A stretch of 64,000 bases of DNA. It comes from an uncultured Acetatifactor sp. Its GTDB lineage: Bacteria; Bacillota; Clostridia; Lachnospirales; Lachnospiraceae. Below, in pieces: positions 26,807-35,988 of the stretch. Location: the NCBI GenBank assembly GCA_947594835.1, contig CANQEH010000008.1, positions 39,587 to 103,586 on the forward strand, given 5' to 3'. Every line of letters starts with the position of its first letter. Position 1 is the stretch's first letter. A model generated the notes under the pieces. That model searched no databases. It saw only the letters and a list, made by a program, of their open reading frames with translations, and was not told the origin of the DNA. The position numbers and the translations under genes were made by a program.

Positions 26807-27289
26807 ATGGCGGGAACTCTTTTTTTGTGTGTCTTTGGAGGCAGTTACGGGCTTTTGGCCGCCGCGGGAGTGTTTACCGTGTTGGTGGCGGTGGGGCTGG
26901 TGCCCCGGTTTGCAGGCAGAACCCACACGGGGGAAAAGGTGGTGCTGTACGAGGAGATGGTGATCTTTGGCACCCTCTTTGGGACGATCCTCAGCATTTT
27001 TTCCCGTTACTGCGGTGTCGGCGCCTGGCTGCAGCAGCGCTTTCCCGCACAGGAGACGGCCTGGCTGAGGGCGGGAGCGGTGTTCCAGGGGGGATATGGC
27101 CTCTTTGCGGGAATGTTCATCGGCTGCCTGGCATTAGCCATCGCAGAGATGTTAGACAGCATCCCCATCTTTGCAAGAAGGATCTCCTTCCGGCATGGGC
27201 TGGGCCTGGCGGTGCTCAGTATGGCCGCGGGAAAGCTGTGCGGTTCCCTTCTCTATTTCTGGGCTGAGCTGCATCGGACGGTGCAGTAG
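26807..27289 (+). CDS. spoVAB: Stage V sporulation protein AB
   Basis: A 160-residue membrane protein with about five hydrophobic segments. It matches B. subtilis SpoVAB in the blocks VLVAVGLVPRFAGRT, YEEMVIFGTLFG, GMFIGCLALAIAEMLDSIPI and MAAGKLCGSL. SpoVA proteins form the forespore inner-membrane channel for Ca-dipicolinate. It is slightly longer than the 141 residues in B. subtilis. It is first in the group here, ahead of spoVAA, the reverse of the B. subtilis order. ATG follows AAGGGAAAAGGG. Confidence 0.9.
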   Translation: MAGTLFLCVFGGSYGLLAAAGVFTVLVAVGLVPRFAGRTHTGEKVVLYEEMVIFGTLFGTILSIFSRYCGVGAWLQQRFPAQETAWLRAGAVFQGGYGLFAGMFIGCLALAIAEMLDSIPIFARRISFRHGLGLAVLSMAAGKLCGSLLYFWAELHRTVQ

Positions 27290-27306
27290 CGGGAAGGGAG
27301 GGCAGT

Positions 27307-27960
27307 ATGGCGAATGTGACGGTGTATCTGAAATGTGACAGGAATGTGGAAGTGCAGTGCCAGGACGTGTATCTTTCGGATCTGGGAACCCTGCGGTGCG
27401 CGGACCGGGCGGTGGAGGCAAAGTCCAAAGCGCTGAAGGTGCATCACTTTCAGAAGGAGGGGAAAAGGCGGTGCGTCATTGACGTGCTGAAGCTGGTGGC
27501 CCTTTTAGAGGAGGCGACGCCCGGCGTCACGGTGCAGGTTCTGGGAGAGCCGGACGTGCTGGTGGAGTGGGTGGAAACCAGAAAAAAGAAGGGGGCCGGG
27601 CAGTGGCTGAAGGCGGCGCTTGTGTGCCTGGTCAGCTTTTTCGGGACGGCCTTTACCATCATGGCGTACCACAACGACGTGGGCATCAACCAGGTGTTTT
27701 CGGAGGTTTACCGGCTGGTGATGAACCGGGAGCCCCAGGGCCTGAATGTGCTGGAGGTATCCTACAGCCTGGGGCTTGCCCTTGGCATCGTGGTGTTCTT
27801 TAACCATGTGGGCGGACGGCGGCTGACCAAGGATCCAACGCCAATCGAGGTTGCCATGCGCATCTATGAGGAGGATGTGGATAAGGCGTTGATCGCCACC
27901 GCTGGAAGGGAAGGAAAAGAGGAGACGCCGGATCAGAGGAAAACGGCCAGGGCAGAATAA
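27307..27960 (+). CDS. spoVAA: Stage V sporulation protein AA
   Basis: A 217-residue protein with a soluble N-terminal domain (residues 1-100, VTVYLKCDRNVEV) and two membrane helices. It matches B. subtilis SpoVAA in FTIMAYHNDVGINQVF, SYSLGLALGIVVFFNH and RLTKDPTPIEVAMR. It is needed for the spore Ca-DPA channel and germination. It starts 17 bases after spoVAB and is followed by spoVAC. The C-terminal 25 residues are charged and variable. The assignment is firm, and the AB-before-AA order is noteworthy. Confidence 0.92.
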   Translation: MANVTVYLKCDRNVEVQCQDVYLSDLGTLRCADRAVEAKSKALKVHHFQKEGKRRCVIDVLKLVALLEEATPGVTVQVLGEPDVLVEWVETRKKKGAGQWLKAALVCLVSFFGTAFTIMAYHNDVGINQVFSEVYRLVMNREPQGLNVLEVSYSLGLALGIVVFFNHVGGRRLTKDPTPIEVAMRIYEEDVDKALIATAGREGKEETPDQRKTARAE

Positions 27961-27987
27961 AACGGGCAGAAAGGAAGGAGTAAAACC

Positions 27988-28464
27988 ATGTCCAAGGAGG
28001 AAAACGAACAGCAGAAACAGCAGGAAGAGCAGAAGGAATACGCCCAGTATATCAAGCAGGTGACGCCCACGCACAGCCTGCCGCTTCAGATGGCGAAGGC
28101 CTTTGTCACAGGGGGGATCATCTGCTGCATCGGGCAGGCCATCTTAAACTACGGATCCCAGCTGGGACTGGACAAGCAGGAGGCGGGAAGCTGGTGTTCC
28201 CTGATTTTGGTGCTTTTGTCGGTGGTGCTGACAGGATGCAATCTTTTCCACAAGATCGCCAGGTGGGGCGGCGCCGGGGCGCTGGTGCCCATCACGGGGT
28301 TTGCCAATTCCGTGGCGGCCCCGGCCATCGAATTTCAGGCGGAGGGACAGGTCTTTGGCATCGGCTGCAAGATCTTTACCATCGCAGGCCCCGTGATCCT
28401 CTACGGCATTTTCAGCAGCTGGGTACTGGGCGTCCTCTATTGGTTGATGAAGCTCATCTTTTGA
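27988..28464 (+). CDS. spoVAC: Stage V sporulation protein AC
   Basis: A 158-residue membrane protein, the mechanosensitive-channel-like subunit of the SpoVA Ca-DPA channel. Family blocks: YIKQVTPTHSLPLQMAKAF, FVTGGIICCIGQAI, GGAGALVPITGFANSVAAPA and EFQAEGQVFGIGCKIF. A Gln/Glu/Lys-rich N-terminal tail (residues 1-18) precedes it. AAAGGAGG lies ahead of the ATG. In most spore formers spoVAD and spoVAE follow directly. Here they are about 16 kb away, with a c-di-GMP-type gene next instead. Confidence 0.95.
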   Translation: MSKEENEQQKQQEEQKEYAQYIKQVTPTHSLPLQMAKAFVTGGIICCIGQAILNYGSQLGLDKQEAGSWCSLILVLLSVVLTGCNLFHKIARWGGAGALVPITGFANSVAAPAIEFQAEGQVFGIGCKIFTIAGPVILYGIFSSWVLGVLYWLMKLIF

Positions 28465-28559
28465 TATGGCGTCCCGGCGGAAAATGTGGTAAAATAACCT
28501 TACCCGCCGCAGGATCCGCAGGCGGGGGACGGAAACATTTCTGAAAGGGTGAGAGCAGG

Positions 28560-30833
28560 TTGATCAATTTATACAGCTGTGTGCTTCTGGTAATGGAACT
28601 GGTCGTTGTGTTCTGTTACGTGCAGATCGGGAAAAACAGGAATGAATATACCGCGGCTTTGCGGCGGCTGTACTCTGCCGGTATGGCGGCAGTCCTATTC
28701 GATGTGCTGTTTATGCAGGCCCCCACGGCCAAAGCGGCGCTCTTGTGCAACTGCCTCTACTACATTGCCATGGACTGGGTTCTTCTGTTTATGATGTACT
28801 TTATCTTCCTGTACACCAACAGCAGGGGAAAGGCCAGGCTGATGCGGGTTTTCTTTTCCGGCATCACCACCGCGGACTCCGTGCAGCTGTTTGTCAATCA
28901 GTTTACGGAGCATCTCTTTACGGTGAGACAGGCGGATTACCACGGCATGGCCTACTGGGATACGGTGTTTTTCCCGCTGCACTATCTGCACATGGGGATC
29001 TGTTACAGTATGTCCATCCTTGTGGCGTTCGTGCTGGTGGACAAGATCCGCCGCTCCCCCAAGCCCTATCGGAAGCAGCACATCACGATCCTGGCCGTGT
29101 TTGAAGCGGTTCTTTTGAATAATGCGCTCTCCTACCTCGACAAACTGCCCATTGACACGTCGCTGTTTTTCTTTATCCTCCTGGCTGTGGCCTTCTGTTA
29201 TTTCCTCATGGTCTCGCCCCGGGAAGTGGTGGAGAGCATTCTGGCCAACGTGGTGGAGGACATTGACAACGGCATTGTCTGTTTTGATTTTTCCGGGAAA
29301 TGCATCTATGTCAACGCCGGGGCGCGGGAGATCCTTCAAAACAACGGGATGGATCCGGGACAGGTGCAGGACAGCTTTTACATGGAGTGGATCCGCACCC
29401 ATGCCATGGATTCTGTGGACTATGAGTACTGGGATAAGGAGTATACAGTGGAGGGGCAGTCCCACCACTTCCAGATTGAGTTCCAGCGGCTCAAGGACAG
29501 CCAGAACGCCACCATCGGCTATTTTTATAAGCTGACGGACAAAACAAAAGAGGCGGAAGACTTCCAGGAGGGACGCTACCAGGCCACCCATGACAGGCTC
29601 ACCGGGCTGTATACCCAGGATTATTTCTTCCAGAAGGCGGAGGAGATCATCCGCAGGGATCCGGAAAAGGAGCGGTACATGGTGTGCACCGACATCAAAA
29701 ACTTCCGGATGCTGATTGAAGTGTTCGGCGAGGAGATGGGGGACAAAATCCTGGTGGCGCAGGCGGCGCTGTTAAAATACACCAACGGCGAGGACTGTAT
29801 CCAGGGCAGGATTTCCGGGGAAAAATTTGCCATGCTCATCACGAAGGAGCATTTTAACGCGGAGATGACGGTGCGCAACACCGGCCGCCTCCAGTACCGG
29901 ATCGACGGGAAGAACTATAAGCTGAACCTCACCATGGGCGTGTACCATATCGAAGATCCTGCGGAAAGCCCCCGGGAGATGTACGAAAAGGCCTGTATGG
30001 CGGCCCAGTCCCAGGAGAACGACTATCAGAAAACGGTGGTCTACTACGACGCCAAGGTGCTGCAGCAGATCTTAAAAGAACAGAGCATGACCGAGGAGTT
30101 TGAAAACGGGCTGCACGGAAGGCAGTTTCGGATGTTTTTGCAGCCCCAGATGGATTCCCAGGGGAAGGTGGTGGGCGCGGAGGTGCTGGCCAGATGGCAG
30201 CATCCAAAGCGCGGCCTGATCTTTCCTGTGGACTTTCTCTCCGTGGTGGAAAAGAGCGGGCTGATCAGCCGTCTGGACCAGTATATGTGGGAGCTGGCCG
30301 CCGAAAGGCTTCGGCAGTGGAAGGAGAAGGGAATCGAAAACGTCAGCATCTCTGTGAACGTCTCCGCCAAGGACTTCTACTACATAGACATTTATGGGAC
30401 GCTGACTGGAATCGCAGAGAAATATGGGATCGACCCGGCGAAGATGAACCTGGAGGTATCCGAGATGGAGCTTTTGTCGGACGCCGAGCCGAAAATCGCG
30501 GAGCTCAAAAAGCTGCAGGCCTATGGCTTCCCGCTCCAGATCGACAATTTTGGAAAGGGCTATTCCTCCTTAAACTCCCTGCAGGCCATCCAGGCCGACT
30601 CGCTGAAGATCGATATGCGTCTTCTGGAGGAGATGCAGGACGCCGAAAAACAAAAGAAGATCTTAAACGCGATCATCACCATGGCTCATACCCTGGACAT
30701 GGAGGTGATTGCCGAGAGCGTGGAGCGGGCAGAGCAGGCCCAGGTACTCAAGGAGCTGGGATGCAATCTCTTCCAGGGGTACTTCTTCTCCAAGCCTCTG
30801 GCGGTGGAGGATTTTGAGGCAAAGTACTTTTAG
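28560..30833 (+). CDS. 7TM-PAS-GGDEF-EAL protein, partly degenerate
   Basis: A 757-residue protein. Residues about 1-215 have seven hydrophobic segments (histidine-kinase-N-7TM type), 225-335 a PAS-like domain, 345-505 a GGDEF domain and 515-755 an EAL domain. The GGDEF signature reads RISGEKF, so cyclase activity is probably lost. EAL retains EVLARW, NVSAKDF, EVSEME, LKIDM and LFQGYFFSKP, but the DDFG motif is IDNFGKGYSS, with Asn for the second metal Asp. It may be a weak phosphodiesterase or a c-di-GMP receptor. The start is TTG after AAGGGTGAG. It follows spoVAC. Confidence 0.87.
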   Translation: MINLYSCVLLVMELVVVFCYVQIGKNRNEYTAALRRLYSAGMAAVLFDVLFMQAPTAKAALLCNCLYYIAMDWVLLFMMYFIFLYTNSRGKARLMRVFFSGITTADSVQLFVNQFTEHLFTVRQADYHGMAYWDTVFFPLHYLHMGICYSMSILVAFVLVDKIRRSPKPYRKQHITILAVFEAVLLNNALSYLDKLPIDTSLFFFILLAVAFCYFLMVSPREVVESILANVVEDIDNGIVCFDFSGKCIYVNAGAREILQNNGMDPGQVQDSFYMEWIRTHAMDSVDYEYWDKEYTVEGQSHHFQIEFQRLKDSQNATIGYFYKLTDKTKEAEDFQEGRYQATHDRLTGLYTQDYFFQKAEEIIRRDPEKERYMVCTDIKNFRMLIEVFGEEMGDKILVAQAALLKYTNGEDCIQGRISGEKFAMLITKEHFNAEMTVRNTGRLQYRIDGKNYKLNLTMGVYHIEDPAESPREMYEKACMAAQSQENDYQKTVVYYDAKVLQQILKEQSMTEEFENGLHGRQFRMFLQPQMDSQGKVVGAEVLARWQHPKRGLIFPVDFLSVVEKSGLISRLDQYMWELAAERLRQWKEKGIENVSISVNVSAKDFYYIDIYGTLTGIAEKYGIDPAKMNLEVSEMELLSDAEPKIAELKKLQAYGFPLQIDNFGKGYSSLNSLQAIQADSLKIDMRLLEEMQDAEKQKKILNAIITMAHTLDMEVIAESVERAEQAQVLKELGCNLFQGYFFSKPLAVEDFEAKYF

Positions 30834-30903
30834 GGATGTAGAATCCGCGTCAGAGAGGGCATGGACGGGACGGCCTGCCCTGGCGGGAGGAACGGAGTTT
30901 TAA

Positions 30904-32472
30904 ATGGCAGAGGACAGCGGGAAGGCGGGGGAAACGGAAACAGAAAAAAGCCCCAGAGAGGGAGGGGCGCTGCGGCGCGCCCTGCTGACTGCGGCGGTTC
31001 TTCTCCTGGCGGCAGAGGCAGGGGCCCTTTTTTTCTGGCTGTTCTGCTACCGGGTAACGCCCTCCTTCCAGCGGACGGTCTGTGAGCTGGGCAGCCGGGT
31101 CAGCCGGGACGTGGGGGATTACATCACAGGCCCGGAGTGGTCTGTGCAGCTCGGGGAGCTGGATCTTGACCGGGTGGACACAAGACGGCCCGGGGTATAC
31201 CGGGCCGTGGTGCGCCACGGCAGGGACGTCTTCCGCTACCGGATCGTGGTGGAGGACACCACGCCCCCGGAAATCCGGAAAAAGCCGCAGGAAGTCTGCC
31301 TGGCGGCTGGCCGGGCGTACGGGCCGTTCGATCTGGTGGCAGGCGTGTGGGACGCCTCCCGGGAGGTGGACGTAACGTTTGTCTCGGGGGAGGAGCGGCG
31401 GGAGACGGTGCAGTTTGACCGGACCGGCCAGTTTACCTGCAGGGTGGAAGCGCGGGACGCTTCCGGGAACCGGGAGACCGTGGACATTCCCGTCACCGTG
31501 GACACAGCGCCCCGGATTGCGGGCGTGCGGGATATCTATGCGGCCCTTGGCAGCCGGGTGGACTATCTGCAGGAGGTATCCGCCTGGGACGAGAGGGACG
31601 GGGATCTGACCGGGCGGCTGGAAGTGGAGGAGGGCCAGGTAAAACTGGATCAGGAGGGCACTTACCCGCTGGCTTACCGGGTGGAAGACGACCTGGGGCT
31701 GGATGCCGTCTCCTATGCCCGGGTGACGGTGGTCTCCCCGGAGCGCCTGCAGGAGATGATCGGCAGCAGGCAGGTGGACCGGGAGACGGCCCGGGTCGTG
31801 GGAGCCATCAACCCCTATGACGCCGGAGCGTCGCAGGAGGAGGATCTGGAGGAGGCGCTGGCGTACATCCGCCCGGCCCTGGTGCAGCTTTACCACGGGT
31901 CGGAAGACGGTTACAGCGCAGGTTCCGGGTATATCATGGAGATTGCGGACGGGCTGGTCTATATCTGCAGCAACCGCCATGTGGCGGAGATATCTGACCG
32001 CTGGGACGTGTACTTTTTTGACGGGAGCCGGGTGGAGGGAAAGACCCTGGGCGTCAGCGGCGGGTATGACGTGGGCGTGGTGACGGTGGCGGTGGAAGAC
32101 CTGCCGCCCGGGCTTTTGGAGCAGCTTTTCACGGTACATATCGACAGGGAGCAGTGGGAGGGGCTCAGCCAGCAGCCCATTGCCATCGGTCTGGAGCGGA
32201 TCGACCGCCAGGGCGGCATCCTCCATGTGACGGAAGGGAAGCTGGTGAAGGTGAAGCAGACGCTGCCCTGGTATGAGGAAATGCCCTTTACGGAGGTAAC
32301 CATCGCCCTGGAGCACGGGGATTCCGGCTCCGCGGTGCTGGACGGCTACGGCAATTTCATCTGTATGGCCTTTGCCTATACGGAGAACCCCAGGCAGTAC
32401 TGGTGCATCCCCCTGGACGCTGTCTTAGACTGCTACCGGGAGATCACCGGCAGGGAAGCGTATGTCTATTGA
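30904..32472 (+). CDS. Membrane-anchored trypsin-like serine protease with Ig-like domains
   Basis: A 522-residue protein. One membrane helix (about residues 25-50) anchors an extracytoplasmic part made of three Ig-like units (each ending in a pattern like FRYRIVVEDTTPPEI, CRVEARDASGNRETV or YRVEDDLGLDAVSY; DUF5011-type). A trypsin-like domain begins at about residue 310. The catalytic triad is visible as ICSNRHVAE (His), GGYDVGVVTV (Asp) and LEHGDSGSAVL (Ser). No PDZ domain is present, unlike HtrA. It may process envelope or spore-coat proteins; the substrate is unknown. folD follows closely. Confidence 0.78.
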   Translation: MAEDSGKAGETETEKSPREGGALRRALLTAAVLLLAAEAGALFFWLFCYRVTPSFQRTVCELGSRVSRDVGDYITGPEWSVQLGELDLDRVDTRRPGVYRAVVRHGRDVFRYRIVVEDTTPPEIRKKPQEVCLAAGRAYGPFDLVAGVWDASREVDVTFVSGEERRETVQFDRTGQFTCRVEARDASGNRETVDIPVTVDTAPRIAGVRDIYAALGSRVDYLQEVSAWDERDGDLTGRLEVEEGQVKLDQEGTYPLAYRVEDDLGLDAVSYARVTVVSPERLQEMIGSRQVDRETARVVGAINPYDAGASQEEDLEEALAYIRPALVQLYHGSEDGYSAGSGYIMEIADGLVYICSNRHVAEISDRWDVYFFDGSRVEGKTLGVSGGYDVGVVTVAVEDLPPGLLEQLFTVHIDREQWEGLSQQPIAIGLERIDRQGGILHVTEGKLVKVKQTLPWYEEMPFTEVTIALEHGDSGSAVLDGYGNFICMAFAYTENPRQYWCIPLDAVLDCYREITGREAYVY

Positions 32473-32480
32473 CAAAGTAA

Positions 32481-32510
32481 GCCGCCCCGGGCGGCAGAAG
32501 GAGAGGAAGA
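32481..32510 (+). promoter_or_regulatory. Hairpin-plus-RBS motif before folD
   Basis: GCCGCC (32481-32486) pairs with GGCGGC (32489-32494 region), directly joined to AGAAGGAGAGG, ending at the folD ATG. The same arrangement is seen before the lysozyme gene and in the ECF leader. Confidence 0.6.
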
Positions 32511-33356
32511 ATGTATCAGATCATCGACGGCAAAAAAATATCCCAGGAGATCAAAGACGAACTGCGGGAAAAGGTGGAGGCCCTGAAGGCCCGGGGAGTG
32601 AAGGTGACCCTGGCGGTGATCCAGGTGGGGGACGACCCGGCGTCCAGCGTCTATGTGGGAAACAAGGAAAAAGCCTGCGCCTATGTGGGCATCGGCTCCC
32701 TCGTCTACCGGCTGCCCCGGGAGACCACCCAGGAGGAGCTGCTGCAGCTGGTGGGACAGCTCAATCGGGACGATCAGGTGGACGGCATTCTGGTACAGCT
32801 GCCCCTGCCGGGCCATATAGACGAGGACAAGGTGCTTTTAGCCATTGACCCCCAAAAGGACGTGGACGGGTTCCACCCGGTGAACGTGGGGAATCTAAGC
32901 ATCGGCAGGCCCGGCTTTGTCTCCTGCACGCCTGCGGGGATCATCCAGCTCTTAAAGCGCTCCGGCATCCAGATCGAGGGGAAGGAGTGCGTGGTGCTGG
33001 GCCGCAGCAACATCGTGGGCAAGCCCATGGCCATGCTGCTTTTGCGGGAGAACGGCACCGTCACCGTGTGCCACTCCAGGACGAAAAACCTAAAGGAGAT
33101 CGCCCGGCGGGCGGATATCCTGGTGGCAGCCATCGGCAAGCCCTGCTTTGTGGACGCAGACTATGTGAAGGAGGGGGCTGTGGTCATCGATGTGGGCATC
33201 CACAGGAAGGCGGACAATAAGCTCTGCGGCGATGTGGATTTTAAGAGCGTGGCGCCCCGCACCAGCGCCATCACGCCCGTGCCGGGGGGCGTGGGCCCTA
33301 TGACCATCGCCATGCTGATGTACAACTGCGTGGAGAAAAAACTTGCAATCCTTTGA
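32511..33356 (+). CDS. folD: Methylene-THF dehydrogenase / methenyl-THF cyclohydrolase
   Basis: A 281-residue bifunctional folate enzyme: 5,10-methylene-THF to 10-formyl-THF with NADP. The catalytic block SSVYVGNKEKAC has the YxxxK pair. VDGILVQLPLPGHI, the nucleotide site VVLGRSNIVGKPMAMLL and the C-terminal TPVPGGVGPMTIAML are all canonical. Length is normal. It stands 38 bases after the protease gene, with a hairpin-RBS motif in the gap. Together with folC at 20.7 kb it gives the window two one-carbon/folate genes, though they are not co-transcribed. Confidence 0.98.
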   Translation: MYQIIDGKKISQEIKDELREKVEALKARGVKVTLAVIQVGDDPASSVYVGNKEKACAYVGIGSLVYRLPRETTQEELLQLVGQLNRDDQVDGILVQLPLPGHIDEDKVLLAIDPQKDVDGFHPVNVGNLSIGRPGFVSCTPAGIIQLLKRSGIQIEGKECVVLGRSNIVGKPMAMLLLRENGTVTVCHSRTKNLKEIARRADILVAAIGKPCFVDADYVKEGAVVIDVGIHRKADNKLCGDVDFKSVAPRTSAITPVPGGVGPMTIAMLMYNCVEKKLAIL

Positions 33357-33370
33357 TTCTGTGGTACAAT
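33343..33370 (+). promoter_or_regulatory. Promoter of the peptide ABC operon
   Basis: TTGCAA (33343-33348), 16-bp spacer, TACAAT (33365-33370). The -35 lies within the last codons of folD. Confidence 0.65.
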
Positions 33371-33424
33371 AGGGAAGACAATTTAATAATGAGAGGTTTA
33401 TAAATCGAAGAAGGAGAAGTAACT

Positions 33425-34963
33425 ATGAAAAAGAAACTTTCCAGTTTCCTTTTGACGGCACTTCTGATCATGGCTGTACTGGGCGGATGCGCAGACGGCA
33501 CAGGAGAGTCTTCGGGGGATAATTCCTCTGTGGAGCCGGGCGGCTCCGCTGTTGTAGGCATACAACAGGATATCGACAGTCTTGACCCCCACTTAGCGAC
33601 GGCGGCAGGAACGAAAGAGATTTTATTCAACCTTTTTGAAGGATTGGTAAAATCAGATGAAAAAGGCAATCTGATCGGTGCGGTTGCCAGCGATTACAAG
33701 ATCTCAGAGGATGGACTGGTCTACACGTTCACCTTGAGGGACAACGTAAAGTTCCACAACGGCAATGCTGTGACAGCTGAGGATGTGAAATACTCCCTGG
33801 AGAGAGTTTCGGGACTGTTGGATGGCACCCCTCTGATCGCCGCATTGAGCACCATTACATCGGTAGACATTCTTGACGAAAAGACGGTTCAGGTGACAGT
33901 GGGAAGTGCCAACACAGAGCTGATCTACAGCTTTGTGGCAGCGATCATCCCCGCCGGCAGCGGCGAGGAGGAAGGGGCAGCTCCCGTTGGAACGGGGCCG
34001 TTTTCTTTTGTCTCCTACGCGCCCCAGGAGAGCATCGTGCTGAAAAAGAACCCAGACTACTGGCAGGAGGGGCTTCCCTATCTGGATGAGGTGACTTTCC
34101 GGATCGTTGGCAGCGCGGAGACGGCGCTTTTGGAGCTGCAGGGCGGGACAATCGACATCTACCCGTACCTGACGGATTCCCAGGCCCAGACGCTGCGGGG
34201 CGGCAGCACCCACCAGGTGGCGGTATCGCCCTCCAACGTGGTGCAGGCGCTGTTTTTAAACAACGCGGTGGCGCCTTTGGACGACGTGAAGGTGCGCCAG
34301 GCCATCCTTTACGCCATTGACAAGGAGGCCGTCAACACCTTTGTGGGCGGCGGCACCGGCTCGCTGATCGGCTCCGCCATGCTGCCGACGCTGACGGACT
34401 ATTATACGGACTTAAACGGCGTTTACGGAACCACCGCCAATGTGGAAAAGGCAAAGGAGCTTCTGGCGGAGGCGGGCTATGAGGACGGCTTCGACCTGGT
34501 GATCGACATTCCCTCCAACTATGAGTTCCATATGCAGACGGGGGAGGTCATCGCAGAGCAGTTAAAGGAGGTGGGCATCAATGCCTCCATCCACGCGGTG
34601 GAGTGGAGCACCTGGCTGGAGGAGATCTACAACGGCCGCCAGTATACCGCCACCATCAGCGGTATCACCTGCGACCAGACGCCGGGATATCTTTTGAACC
34701 GCTTCCAGACGGAATCGGCAAAGAACTTCATCAATTACAGCAATCCGGAATACGACGCGATCTATCTGCAGGCGCAGAGTGCGCAGGATCCGGCCAAAAA
34801 AGCAGAGTATTATAAACAGCTGCAGCAGCTTCTGACGGACGACGCGGCCACGGCATTCCTTCAGGTGCCGGGCAATCTGACGGCCATCAGCAGCAGGCTG
34901 GCAGGCTATCGGTTTTATCCGATCTATGTGCAGGACATGAGCACAGTGTATGTGACGGAATAG
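33425..34963 (+). CDS. Peptide ABC transporter substrate-binding lipoprotein
   Basis: A 512-residue SBP family 5 (OppA/DppA/NikA-like) lipoprotein. The signal peptide ends in the lipobox VLGGCAD (Cys at residue 22). Family blocks: SLDPHLATAAGTKEILFNLFEGLV, LRDNVKFHNGNAVTAEDVKYS and VRQAILYAIDKEAV. It captures oligopeptides or similar solutes outside the membrane and passes them to the permeases encoded next. The first 170 or so codons are visibly AT-richer than the rest, hinting at a mosaic gene. It has its own promoter and heads a four-gene operon. The exact ligand is unknown. Confidence 0.93.
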   Translation: MKKKLSSFLLTALLIMAVLGGCADGTGESSGDNSSVEPGGSAVVGIQQDIDSLDPHLATAAGTKEILFNLFEGLVKSDEKGNLIGAVASDYKISEDGLVYTFTLRDNVKFHNGNAVTAEDVKYSLERVSGLLDGTPLIAALSTITSVDILDEKTVQVTVGSANTELIYSFVAAIIPAGSGEEEGAAPVGTGPFSFVSYAPQESIVLKKNPDYWQEGLPYLDEVTFRIVGSAETALLELQGGTIDIYPYLTDSQAQTLRGGSTHQVAVSPSNVVQALFLNNAVAPLDDVKVRQAILYAIDKEAVNTFVGGGTGSLIGSAMLPTLTDYYTDLNGVYGTTANVEKAKELLAEAGYEDGFDLVIDIPSNYEFHMQTGEVIAEQLKEVGINASIHAVEWSTWLEEIYNGRQYTATISGITCDQTPGYLLNRFQTESAKNFINYSNPEYDAIYLQAQSAQDPAKKAEYYKQLQQLLTDDAATAFLQVPGNLTAISSRLAGYRFYPIYVQDMSTVYVTE

Positions 34964-34987
34964 GAAAAAGGGAAGGAGGCGGGCTGT

Positions 34988-35947
34988 GTGAGATATTTTG
35001 CAAAAAAAATCCTCACTCTCATTATGACATTGTTTCTGGTCTCCGCAGCCGCTTTCCTGGCCTTTCAGGTGATCCCCGGGGACGTGGTCACGTCCATCCT
35101 GGGAACGGAGGCGACCCCCGAGAGGGAAGAACAGCTCCGGGAACAGCTGGGGCTTTCCAAACCGCCGGTCATACGGTATTTTTCCTGGGCGGCGGATGTG
35201 CTGCGGGGGGATCTGGGCGTCAGCTACCGCTATTCTAAGAATATGACGGAGATGATGCCGGTGGCGGAGCTCATCGGCGATAAGCTGCCGGTGACGCTGT
35301 ATCTGGCGGCGCTTTCCCTGGCGTTCATCCTGGTGTTCTCTATCCCGCTGGGGGTGATCTGGGCCAAAAGCCGCAGCCGCCTGCTGGACGCCTTCTTTGG
35401 CGTGACGACCCAGGCCGCCATGGCGCTGCCCTCTTTTTTCCTGGGCATCCTGGTGACGTATGTCTGCGGGATCGTGCTGCATCTCTTTGCCCCTGGGGGA
35501 TATGTCAGCTATCAGAAAGACTTCTGGGGCTTTTTGCGCTATCTGCTGTTTCCCGCCCTGTCCGTGGCAATCCCCAAGATCGCCATGACGGCCCGCTTTC
35601 TGCGCAACGCCCTGCTGACGGAGTTAAGCGCGGACTATGTGCGCACGGCCTATGGGAAGGGCTGTACCGGGCGGCGGGTGATGTACTGCCATGTGCTGCG
35701 CAACGCCCTGATGCCGGTGCTCACTTTCCTGGGGATGATTATCGCGGAGATTGTGGCGGGCAGCATCGTGATCGAGCAGGTCTTTGGCCTTCCGGGCATC
35801 GGGCGGCTGCTGGTCAGCTCCGTCTCCACCAGGGACTTCCCGGTGGTGGAAATTTTGATCCTGTATATCACCTTTGTGGTGATTTTTGTGTATTTTCTGG
35901 TGGACATCCTGTATCGGGTGGTTGACCCCCGCATCAGCGAGAAATAA
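34988..35947 (+). CDS. Peptide ABC transporter permease (DppB type)
   Basis: A 319-residue inner-membrane permease with six hydrophobic segments. The N-terminal block [23 protein letters not shown] and the EAA-loop [21 protein letters not shown] are characteristic of DppB/OppB. It ends with [16 protein letters not shown], also typical. It starts with GTG 24 bases after the binding-protein gene, behind AAGGAGGCGG. It pairs with the next permease to form the translocation pore. Confidence 0.95.
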   Translation: MRYFAKKILTLIMTLFLVSAAAFLAFQVIPGDVVTSILGTEATPEREEQLREQLGLSKPPVIRYFSWAADVLRGDLGVSYRYSKNMTEMMPVAELIGDKLPVTLYLAALSLAFILVFSIPLGVIWAKSRSRLLDAFFGVTTQAAMALPSFFLGILVTYVCGIVLHLFAPGGYVSYQKDFWGFLRYLLFPALSVAIPKIAMTARFLRNALLTELSADYVRTAYGKGCTGRRVMYCHVLRNALMPVLTFLGMIIAEIVAGSIVIEQVFGLPGIGRLLVSSVSTRDFPVVEILILYITFVVIFVYFLVDILYRVVDPRISEK

Positions 35948-35988
35948 GCGGGCCAGACGCCCGCAGTGCGGGGAAAGGAGGTTTTCCC

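Noticed and set aside
30850..32316. 488-codon minus-strand frame opposite the protease gene
   Set aside because: Antisense shadow rich in His, Pro and Arg, with no start signal.
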